Assembly: GCF_002940685.1 (NCBI RefSeq)
Contig: NZ_PNFP01000007.1
Coordinates: 248,001 to 312,000 of the forward strand
DNA from: Ensifer adhaerens
GTDB taxonomy: Bacteria; Pseudomonadota; Alphaproteobacteria; Rhizobiales; Rhizobiaceae
Direction of reading: 5' to 3'
Length of the DNA: 64,000 nt
Shown: positions 45,787 through 52,917 of the stretch, one piece after another
Layout: every line of letters starts with the position of its first letter
How positions within the stretch are numbered: the stretch's first letter is position 1
The notes under the pieces: model-generated
Told to the model about the DNA's origin: nothing
Seen by the model: the letters and a program-made list of their open reading frames with translations, nothing else
Databases searched by the model: none
Translations under genes and position numbers: made by a program

Positions 45787-46935
45787 ATGCCCCTGTTTTA
45801 TGACGCGCGCATTCGCGCCTATCTCTATCAAGTGATCGCCGTCGGCGTCGTGCTGCTCATCGCCTGGGTGATGTTCAGCACCGCAAGCGCCAATCTTGCC
45901 AAGCAGGATATTGCGACCGGTTTCGGCTTCCTGGCGCGCCAGGCCGGGTTTGTCATTACCGAATCTGCCATCACCTATGAGCCCACCGATACGATCGGCC
46001 GCGCGATCCTCGTCGGCATCACCAACACGGTCAAGGTTTCGCTGCTCGCCGCCCTGTTCGGCACCGTTCTCGGTCTCTTGGTCGGCATCGGGCGGCTGTC
46101 GCACAATCCGGTGCTGTCGCGGCTGATGCTTGCCTATGTGGAAGCGCTGCGCAACGTGCCGCTGCTGCTTTACCTCTTGCTCTGGTATTCGCTGATCATC
46201 TCCGTCTTTCCGCCGGTCAAGCAGGCGATCGAGATGCTTCCCGGCGTCTTTCTGTCGAACAGCGGTCTGGTCACGCCGGCGCTCCACTGGCAGAGCGGTT
46301 TTGCCGCGCTGGTCACGGCCTTTGTTGTCGGCGTCGCTGCTGCCTTCGCCACCGCGCGCGTTCTCGGTCGCCGCCGCATCGTTACCGGCAAGGAGCGGCC
46401 GATTGCCCTGTTCGCGGCAATCGCGTTTCTGCTGCCGCTCGTGGCAACCATCCTCTTCGCCAACATCTCTGTCACCTGGGATGTGCCGGAACTCGGCCGC
46501 TTCCGCCTAAGTGGCGGCTATCATCTGCGCCCTGAATTCGTGGCGCTTCTGCTCGGCCTGACGCTCAGCGTGTCGGCCAATGTCGCGGAAATCGTTCGCG
46601 CCGGCATCCAGGCGGTCAGCAAGGGGCAGTGGGAAGCGGCGACGGCGCTTGGCCTGTCGCGGGCACGCACGCTGAAGCTCGTGATCCTGCCGCAGGCGCT
46701 GCGCATCATCATTCCGCCGCTCACCAACACCTATCTGACCGTGTTCAAGAACAGCTCTCTCGCGATCGCCATCGGCTATCCGGATCTGGTGATGGTTTCA
46801 AACACGATTATGAACCAGACGGGCCAGGCGATTGAAGCCATTGCCATTTTCATGGGGGTCTATCTCGGCCTGTCGATCCTGATCTCGCTGGTGATGAACT
46901 GGTACAATGCGCGGGTCGCGCTGAGGGAGCGCTGA
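45787..46935 (+). CDS. aapQ: Amino-acid ABC transporter permease (AapQ-like)
   Basis: A 382-residue polar amino-acid permease, long like AapQ (about 400) rather than HisQ (about 230). The signature VEALRNVPLLLYLLLWYSL follows the second helix, and the EAA loop is EAATALGLSRARTLKLVILPQALR. It contains about eight membrane helices. The ATG at 45787 gives MPLFYDARIRAYLYQ; the ribosome site (GGGACGGG) is moderate. Four bases separate it from the AapM gene. It forms a heterodimeric channel with AapM. Confidence 0.92.
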   Translation: MPLFYDARIRAYLYQVIAVGVVLLIAWVMFSTASANLAKQDIATGFGFLARQAGFVITESAITYEPTDTIGRAILVGITNTVKVSLLAALFGTVLGLLVGIGRLSHNPVLSRLMLAYVEALRNVPLLLYLLLWYSLIISVFPPVKQAIEMLPGVFLSNSGLVTPALHWQSGFAALVTAFVVGVAAAFATARVLGRRRIVTGKERPIALFAAIAFLLPLVATILFANISVTWDVPELGRFRLSGGYHLRPEFVALLLGLTLSVSANVAEIVRAGIQAVSKGQWEAATALGLSRARTLKLVILPQALRIIIPPLTNTYLTVFKNSSLAIAIGYPDLVMVSNTIMNQTGQAIEAIAIFMGVYLGLSILISLVMNWYNARVALRER

Positions 46936-46938
46936 GCC

Positions 46939-48045
46939 ATGACACAGGTCGACACCCTCGTGAGCAGCGCGGCGCTTGCGCCGAGCCGCGAAGTGCCGCC
47001 GGCGGCGCGCAGCCGCTGGTTCAGCGCCTATTTCGGCACGCCTGGCAATGCACTGATCACCATCCTGTGCCTCGGCACGGTCTTCGCGCTCGCCAAGCTC
47101 GCGATCGGCTGGCTCTTCGTCGACGCCACCTTTGTCGGCACGCCGGCGGAATGCAAGGCGACGAGCGGCGCTTGCTGGCCGTTCCTGTCGGCGAAGATGC
47201 GCTACATCTTCTTCGGCTTTTATCCCTTTGAAGAGCAATGGCGACCGCTGACGGCGATGCTCCTGTTTCTCGGCGCCTGCCTCGTCTCGATGGTGCCGAA
47301 GGTCTGGGGGCGGGGACTGCTGCTCGCGTGGGTCGCCGTCGTCCTGCCGGTGCTCTATGTGCTGATGGCGGGCGGCTACTTCGGCCTCACGGTCGTGCCG
47401 ACGACGCAATGGGGCGGGCTGCCGCTTTCGTTCATGCTCTCCTTCATCGGGCTTGCCTGCGCGCTGCCGCTCGGCATTGCGCTGGCGCTCGCCCGCGCAT
47501 CGAACCTTCCGGCAATCCGCGTCCTCGGCGTCGGCTTCATCGAGATCGTGCGCGGGGTGCCGCTGATCAGCATCCTGTTCATGGCGACGGTCATGCTGCC
47601 CCTGTTCATGCCCAATGGCATCACCATCGACAAGCTGGTGCGGGCACAGGTGGCGATCATTCTCTTTGCCGCCGCCTATATCGCCGAGATCGTGCGCGGC
47701 GGCCTGCAGGCGATACCCAAGGGGCAGGTGGAGGCCGGCCAATCACTGGGGCTGCACTATTGGCAGATCATGCGCAAGATCGTGCTGCCGCAGGCGTTGA
47801 AGAAGGTCATTCCGCCCTTGGTCAGCCTGTTCATCGGCTTCTTCCAGGATACGACGCTAGTGACGATCGTCGGTCTGCTCGACTTCCTCGACACCGTCCG
47901 CACCGCCATGCGCGACCCGCAATGGCAGGGCATCGCGGTGCTGGAGGGCTATGTCTTCGCCGCTGTCGTATACTTCGTTTTCAGCGCCCTTATGGGAGCT
48001 TACAGCCGTTTCCTCGAGCAATATTTCAGGACCACGCATGACTAA
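46939..48045 (+). CDS. aapM: Amino-acid ABC transporter permease (AapM-like)
   Basis: A 368-residue permease of the AapM type, with the conserved IEIVRGVPLISILFMATVMLP-like segment split around the third helix, the EAA loop (VEAGQSLGLHYWQIMRKIV) and RYIFFGFYPFEEQWRP, which I associate with AapM proteins. The ATG lies 4 bp after aapQ. Its stop overlaps the amidohydrolase start by 8 bp, so the enzyme is translationally coupled to the transporter. The expected aapP ATPase gene does not follow. Confidence 0.92.
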   Translation: MTQVDTLVSSAALAPSREVPPAARSRWFSAYFGTPGNALITILCLGTVFALAKLAIGWLFVDATFVGTPAECKATSGACWPFLSAKMRYIFFGFYPFEEQWRPLTAMLLFLGACLVSMVPKVWGRGLLLAWVAVVLPVLYVLMAGGYFGLTVVPTTQWGGLPLSFMLSFIGLACALPLGIALALARASNLPAIRVLGVGFIEIVRGVPLISILFMATVMLPLFMPNGITIDKLVRAQVAIILFAAAYIAEIVRGGLQAIPKGQVEAGQSLGLHYWQIMRKIVLPQALKKVIPPLVSLFIGFFQDTTLVTIVGLLDFLDTVRTAMRDPQWQGIAVLEGYVFAAVVYFVFSALMGAYSRFLEQYFRTTHD

Positions 48046-49477
48046 AGAGATCCACGTCATCCGCAAAGCGCATACGCTCGTCGCCTTCGACCGCGAGCTT
48101 AATGGCCATGTCTATCTCAACGACGCGGACGTCGCCTATGACGAGAAGGGCTTCGTGCATGTCGGAGGCCACTATGACGGTCCGTTCGCCAGCGAGAGTT
48201 CCGGCCGCGACCGGATGATCCTGCCGGGCTTCGTCAACGTGCATTGCCATTCCGGCGAGGAGCCGATCTCCAAGGGCATCTTCGAGGACATGGGGACGGC
48301 AGCGCTCTGGGGCAATGCGCTCTACGAATACTCCAATCTTCTGGAAATCGATGACGACGCGATCGAAGCGTCGCTGACGGTCATGGTCGGCGACCTGATG
48401 CGCAGCGGCGTCACCACGCTGCTCGATATTGCCGGTCCGCATGCGAGTTGGCTGCCGACGCTTGCCAAGAGTGGTGCGCGCGCCTTCGTCGCGCCGGGTT
48501 TCCGCGAAGCGCAATGGCACGTCGAAGACAGCCATCGTCTCGACTTCCGTTGGGACAGGGCGCGGGGACGCGAAGCCTTTGCGCGAGCGCTTGAGGTCGT
48601 CGATACTGCCAATGCACACCCATCGGGCCGCCTTGGCGGCGTCGTCGCACCGTCGCAGATCGAGACCTGCTCGCCGGAACTGTTGCAGGATGCGGTGGCG
48701 GCAGCCCGTCAGCGCGGCATGCCGATCACCATTCACGCCGCCCAGACCATGACCGAGCACGAAGAACTCTTGCGCCGGCACGGGCTGACGGCCGTCCAAT
48801 ATCTCGAAAAGCTGGGTCTGCTCGGCAAGGACCTGATCCTTGGCCATTGCATCTTCGTCGACAGCCATTCCTGGACGCGGCAGCGCACGGAGATCGACTT
48901 GCGTCTGCTCGCCGATCGCCAGACGACGGTCGCCCATTGCCCGGTCACCTTCTCGCGTAGCGGCATGGCGCTGGAATCGGTCGGCCGCTACCGCCGCGCG
49001 GGCGTCAACGTCGCGCTCGGCACCGACAGCTATCCGTTCAACATGCTCGAGGAAATGCGTCAGGCGATGATCTGCGCGCGGCTGTCGGGCAAGTCCGTCT
49101 TCGACGTATCCACCGGCGACATCCTTGAGGCGGCTACGACCGCCGGCGCCCGGGCACTCGGCCGTGATGACATCGGCCAGATCGCCGTCGGCGCGAAGGC
49201 GGACTTCCTGGTGGTCGATCTCAGGCACAACGCCATGCAGCCGGTCTACGACCCCTTGCGCAACCTGCTGCATTGCGCGGCCGAGCGGGCGATCGAGCGT
49301 GTCCACGTGGACGGCACTTGCGTCGTCAGTGATGGCCGCCCGACCTTGATCGATTATGACGGCGCGCTCGCAAAGCTCCAGGAAGCGCAGGACTACGCTT
49401 GCCGCAAGGCGGCCGAGAATGACACGAAGGGTCGCGCAATGGGGACACTTGCGCCGCTCTCACTGCCGCGCAGGTAA
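48038..49477 (+). CDS. Metal-dependent amidohydrolase (AtzA/TrzA/deaminase-like)
   Basis: A 479-residue amidohydrolase-superfamily enzyme. The metal site is complete: HxH (H69, H71 in VNVHCHS), H233 in TIHAAQ, H270 in LGHC and D330 in GTDSYPFNML, which together indicate a mononuclear subtype III enzyme such as aminohydrolases of triazines, guanine or related N-heterocycles. It is cytosolic. The ATG overlaps aapM by 8 bp, so it should act on the imported compound or a product of it. No further catabolic genes follow. The substrate is unknown; possibilities include a cyclic amide, an N-heterocyclic amine or a modified amino acid. Confidence 0.88.
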   Translation: MTKEIHVIRKAHTLVAFDRELNGHVYLNDADVAYDEKGFVHVGGHYDGPFASESSGRDRMILPGFVNVHCHSGEEPISKGIFEDMGTAALWGNALYEYSNLLEIDDDAIEASLTVMVGDLMRSGVTTLLDIAGPHASWLPTLAKSGARAFVAPGFREAQWHVEDSHRLDFRWDRARGREAFARALEVVDTANAHPSGRLGGVVAPSQIETCSPELLQDAVAAARQRGMPITIHAAQTMTEHEELLRRHGLTAVQYLEKLGLLGKDLILGHCIFVDSHSWTRQRTEIDLRLLADRQTTVAHCPVTFSRSGMALESVGRYRRAGVNVALGTDSYPFNMLEEMRQAMICARLSGKSVFDVSTGDILEAATTAGARALGRDDIGQIAVGAKADFLVVDLRHNAMQPVYDPLRNLLHCAAERAIERVHVDGTCVVSDGRPTLIDYDGALAKLQEAQDYACRKAAENDTKGRAMGTLAPLSLPRR

Positions 49478-49493
49478 GTCCGGGCGCGGCCCG

Positions 49494-50081
49494 TCAGGAC
49501 AGAAAGCGGTGTGCGGCGAAGAGGCAGATCAGGACTGTCGCCGCCGCGCCCGCCAGCGCGCCAAGACGCCTTTCGAGGAAATCCCGGATCTCTTCGCCGA
49601 AATGGCGCAGCAGCCAGGCGAGCAGGAAGAAGCGCGCGCCGCGGGCAATGATTGCCGAGACGATGAATAGGCCGAGATGGATGTTGGCGGCGCCCGAAAG
49701 GATGGTCACGACCTTGATCGGCGGCAGATGCGCCAGGCCCGAGGTGACGAGCAGCAATGCCAGCATCTCGCTGTCGACCGAGGCTTTCAGGTGTTCGAAG
49801 GTATCGAGCTTGCCGTAGAATTCGAGCAGCGGCCTGGCGATGGTGTCGAAGGCGTAATGGCCGAGATACCAGCCGGCGATGCCGCCAAGTACCGAACAGA
49901 CCGTCGCCACCAGCGCATAGCGCCGGGCTCGCTCCGGGCGCGCCAGCGCCATCGGGATCAAGAGAAGATCCGCCGGCACCGGAAAGATCGAGCTTTCGAC
50001 AAAGGCGATGATGCCAAGCCAGACAATGGCGGTCTCCCGCGTCGCGAGCGACATTGTCCAATCATAAAGACGTCGAAGCAT
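49494..50081 (-). CDS. YqaA/DedA-family (SNARE-associated) membrane protein
   Basis: A 195-residue inner-membrane protein with four to five hydrophobic segments. The first re-entrant region reads IAFVESSIFPVPADLLLIPMAL, typical of the DedA/VTT superfamily, followed by GWYLGHYAFDTIARPL. These proteins are thought to act in lipid scrambling or envelope homeostasis and are of the YqaA type by length. The ATG at 50081 starts MLRRLYDWTMSLA. It is convergent with the amidohydrolase (16 bp between stops) and monocistronic. The exact function is not known. Confidence 0.85.
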   Translation of the reverse strand: MLRRLYDWTMSLATRETAIVWLGIIAFVESSIFPVPADLLLIPMALARPERARRYALVATVCSVLGGIAGWYLGHYAFDTIARPLLEFYGKLDTFEHLKASVDSEMLALLLVTSGLAHLPPIKVVTILSGAANIHLGLFIVSAIIARGARFFLLAWLLRHFGEEIRDFLERRLGALAGAAATVLICLFAAHRFLS

Positions 50082-50204
50082 GAATTAGGATTCGCTGTTG
50101 GCCGTTGATTTTCCCTATTGGCGACCGAACGGGGTGTAAATGTGACGGGCTCCAGCCGATCCCGGGATGGAGACAGGAACCTGTCGCCCGCGTGGCCAAC
50201 GCTC

Positions 50205-51110
50205 CTACCAGGCGGTTGCCGCCCGCGCATAGCGCCCGGGCGACTGCCCGACATGGCGGCTGAAGGCCGTGCTGAAGGTGCTGGCTGATCCGTAGCCGAC
50301 ACGCTCGGCGACGGCGGCAAGGTCCAGCTCGCGTTGCCTAAGCAGGTCCTTGGCGATCGCCATGCGCCAGACGAGCAGATATTCCATCGGCGGCACGCCG
50401 ACGGCGCGGGTGAAGCGCTCGAAGAAGACAGACCTGGAAAGCGCCGCCTCGCGCGCCAGTTCCGCCACGGTCCAGGCATGGGCCGGAGTGCTGTGGATCT
50501 GGCGAATGGCCGCCGCCAACCGCGCATCGGCGAGCCCGCGCAACAGGCCGGGTGTCGCACTTTCGCCTTGGATGGTGCGAAGCGCCTCGACGAGCATCAC
50601 TTCCACAAGCCGCGCCAGAACCAGGTCGCGGCCGGGGCGCTCGTCGCGCGCCTCGTCTCCCACCATGCGCACGAGCGTCGAAAGCCGGTCGATCCCGCGC
50701 AAGTGCATCAAGGCCGGCAGCAGCGAAACCAAGAGCCAGGCATCGGGCGAGTCGAGAACGAAATAGCCGCCGAGCAGACGCACGTCCGGTTCGCCGTCCT
50801 GCCTGCCATGACGGACGTCGCCAACCGGCGACGGAACTGCCTTGGGATCGACGAAGGTTGGCTGCACCGGGTCGAAGCCCGAGATGGTGAAGCCGGGCGT
50901 GCTCGGCAACAACACGAAGTCGCCCGCCTGCAGCGTCACCGGCGCCTCGCCATCGACCGCCAGCCGGCACGCCCCCTCGGTGACGGTGCAAAAGCTCGGA
51001 TGGCCGAACTCGGAATACCGCACCGCCCAGCGACCGGCGCCGCTGATGCCCTTGGTGAACACCGTGCGCGGGCGCAGAAGCTGGATAAGTTGCGAGAGCG
51101 GATCGGTCAT
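50205..51110 (-). CDS. AraC-family transcriptional regulator with N-terminal cupin
   Basis: A 301-residue regulator. Residues about 1-180 are a cupin sensor (EGACRLAVDGEAPVTLQAGDFVLLPSTP), and residues about 200-300 are the double helix-turn-helix (WTVAELAREAALSRSVFFERF; LDLAAVAERVGYGSASTFSTAFSRHVG). The ATG at 51110 gives MTDPLSQLIQLLRP. It is divergent from an SDR gene 97 bp away, the typical arrangement of AraC/cupin regulators controlling one oxidoreductase. Two direct repeats beside its start form a candidate operator. Confidence 0.9.
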   Translation of the reverse strand: MTDPLSQLIQLLRPRTVFTKGISGAGRWAVRYSEFGHPSFCTVTEGACRLAVDGEAPVTLQAGDFVLLPSTPGFTISGFDPVQPTFVDPKAVPSPVGDVRHGRQDGEPDVRLLGGYFVLDSPDAWLLVSLLPALMHLRGIDRLSTLVRMVGDEARDERPGRDLVLARLVEVMLVEALRTIQGESATPGLLRGLADARLAAAIRQIHSTPAHAWTVAELAREAALSRSVFFERFTRAVGVPPMEYLLVWRMAIAKDLLRQRELDLAAVAERVGYGSASTFSTAFSRHVGQSPGRYARAATAW

Positions 51111-51111
51111 T

Positions 51112-51139
51112 TCAGGACGATAGCAAATCAAATCAGGAC
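51112..51139. promoter_or_regulatory. Direct repeats TCAGGAC spaced 21 bp (candidate AraC operator)
   Basis: TCAGGAC occurs at 51112-51118 and 51133-51139, exactly two helical turns apart, in the 97-bp region between the divergent AraC-type and SDR genes. AraC-family proteins bind such direct repeats. The left copy abuts the regulator start codon. Confidence 0.5.
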
Positions 51140-51207
51140 TTCAAGCCGTAGAACGTCCGGCGTCGTCACCGTATTTCGTTTTCATCGCAACCACGAAGGA
51201 TACCGCT

Positions 51208-51951
51208 ATGAAAACTGTACTGATCACTGGCTGCTCTTCCGGCTACGGGCTGGAGACGGCGCGGCGCTTTCATGCCGAAGGCTGGAACGTGATCGCCACG
51301 ATGCGCTCGCCCCGACACGATATCCTGCCGAAATCGGGGCGGTTTCGTCTGCTGGCGCTCGATGTCACCGATCCCGACAGCATCTCAGCCGTGATCGAGG
51401 AAAGCGGTCCGATCGACGCGCTCGTCAACAATGCCGGCATCGGCGTGGTCGGTGCCTTCGAGGCGACGCCGATGTCCCATATCCGCAAGGTTTTCGACAC
51501 CAACACTTTCGGCGTGATGGCGATGACCCAGGCAGTGATACCGCAGTTCCGTACCCGCAAGGCGGGCGTCATCGTCAACGTCACCTCCAGCGTGACGCTT
51601 GCCGCCATGCCGCTGGCCGCGGCCTACACCGCCAGCAAGACGGCGATCACCGGCTTCACCGGTTCGCTTGCCCACGAGCTTGCCGCCTTCGATATCCGCG
51701 TCAAACTGGTCGAGCCGGGTTACGCGCCAACCACCCGCTTTGCCCACAACACCACGGTGCGGGTCGAGGACCTGATCCCCGAGGCCTACGCCGAATTCGC
51801 AGCGCCGATCTTCGCCCAATTTGCAGCTCCCCCTCTGGTGACGAAGGAGGCCGACGTCGCGGAGGCTGTTTGGCAGGCAACGAACGATTTGTCAGGCCAG
51901 CTCCATTTCCCGGCCGGCGCCGATGCGGTGGCGCTGGCCCAGGCACGCTGA
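51208..51951 (+). CDS. SDR-family oxidoreductase
   Basis: A 247-residue classical short-chain dehydrogenase/reductase with the cofactor motif TGCSSGYG, the structural NNAG, the catalytic serine in VTSSVTLAA and the YTASK pair (Tyr, Lys). The preceding ribosome site is GAAGGATA. It acts on an unknown alcohol or carbonyl with NAD(P)H. It is divergent from an AraC-type regulator gene and so probably induced by that regulator's ligand. It is convergent with the PhnD-like gene (29 bp apart). Confidence 0.9.
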   Translation: MKTVLITGCSSGYGLETARRFHAEGWNVIATMRSPRHDILPKSGRFRLLALDVTDPDSISAVIEESGPIDALVNNAGIGVVGAFEATPMSHIRKVFDTNTFGVMAMTQAVIPQFRTRKAGVIVNVTSSVTLAAMPLAAAYTASKTAITGFTGSLAHELAAFDIRVKLVEPGYAPTTRFAHNTTVRVEDLIPEAYAEFAAPIFAQFAAPPLVTKEADVAEAVWQATNDLSGQLHFPAGADAVALAQAR

Positions 51952-51980
51952 AGATCCTGAGGCCTATCGCAGGTGCGCGC

Positions 51981-52790
51981 TCATGCGATCTCGGGGTAGC
52001 CGAGACGATGTGCGAAGCGCGCCAACTCGGCCACAGGCTCGTAATCCGCATCCGACAGAACCGCGAAGTCTTTTAGGCAAAGCACATCGCGGGCCTCAGC
52101 CAAATTGGGCTCCGTGATCGCCCGTCCGAGTGAGCCGCGCAGCAGCAAAAGCTCGTCGTCCGAGGCGTCGCCGCGGGTGATGAGCGGCAGGCCCGGCGTG
52201 CTCGCCGTGGCGGCCAGGACCCGCAGACCGGCCACGCGCTCCGGATCAAAACGTTGCGTGTTGCCGTAGGTCACGCAGTCGATCGCGGCCACGTCGGCAG
52301 TGCCCGATGCAACCGCGTCAATGCTTGCCAGATGACTTCCGGTTTCGGCAACAGAGGAGAAGAACAGGCCATTGCGGCTGTGGGGTGCGATTGCCGCGCG
52401 CAACAGATTGGTTCCGGAATTGCTGATCGGATCGTTGATGGTAACCCGCGTCCCCCTGAGATCTTCGAGGGAACGGATCGGGGCGTTTGCTCGCACGATG
52501 ATGAAGCTGCACATGTAGGGCCCGTCGCAGCTCGGGTGCCCGTAGACCGGCGTAGCGACAAGGCGAACCTTGCCGCGCAGATGCCGGACATAGGGGTAAC
52601 CGCAGGTTTGTGCGAGGAGCAGCGTCGGATGAAGCCAGGCCTCATCATGACGAAGGCGGCCATCCAACCGGTCGGGCACATCCGCCAGACCCTCGTGCCG
52701 CAGGTCGTCGCGCAGGAATTCCCAGAGCGCCGCCGTTGCGGCCGCGAGCGGCGGCGGGCTGACATACATCGCAAGGCTGGCTATCCGCAT
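51981..52790 (-). CDS. PhnD-like phosphate/phosphonate-binding-fold protein without signal peptide
   Basis: A 269-residue protein of the type II periplasmic binding fold resembling PhnD/phosphite binding proteins: LVATPVYGHPSCDGPYMCSF, the SLEDLRGTRVTINDPISNSGTNLLR helix-loop segment, and VASGTADVAAIDCVTYG. It starts MRIASLAMYVSPPPLAAA, which is the first beta strand of the fold; there is no signal peptide, so it is probably cytoplasmic. It is single, with no transporter genes beside it. It may be a ligand-binding or sensory protein. An upstream start with a signal peptide was looked for and not found in frame. Confidence 0.75.
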   Translation of the reverse strand: MRIASLAMYVSPPPLAAATAALWEFLRDDLRHEGLADVPDRLDGRLRHDEAWLHPTLLLAQTCGYPYVRHLRGKVRLVATPVYGHPSCDGPYMCSFIIVRANAPIRSLEDLRGTRVTINDPISNSGTNLLRAAIAPHSRNGLFFSSVAETGSHLASIDAVASGTADVAAIDCVTYGNTQRFDPERVAGLRVLAATASTPGLPLITRGDASDDELLLLRGSLGRAITEPNLAEARDVLCLKDFAVLSDADYEPVAELARFAHRLGYPEIA

Positions 52791-52917
52791 GGTTCCCCGC
52801 GCTCCATGAGCACTCCCGCCATGGCGTAAAATGCGTTCGGCGAAGCGTCAAGGCCATGGTCCTCGCGTCAAGGCGGTGGCACCTATGCGTCTGGACGGCG
52901 GCCGCCAGGGGGCGAGG

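Noticed and set aside
50172-50185. GACAGG-AA-CCTGTC palindrome after the AraC gene as a terminator
   Set aside because: The 2-nt loop is too small for a stable hairpin as written and there is no U-tract; it may be a fortuitous palindrome.
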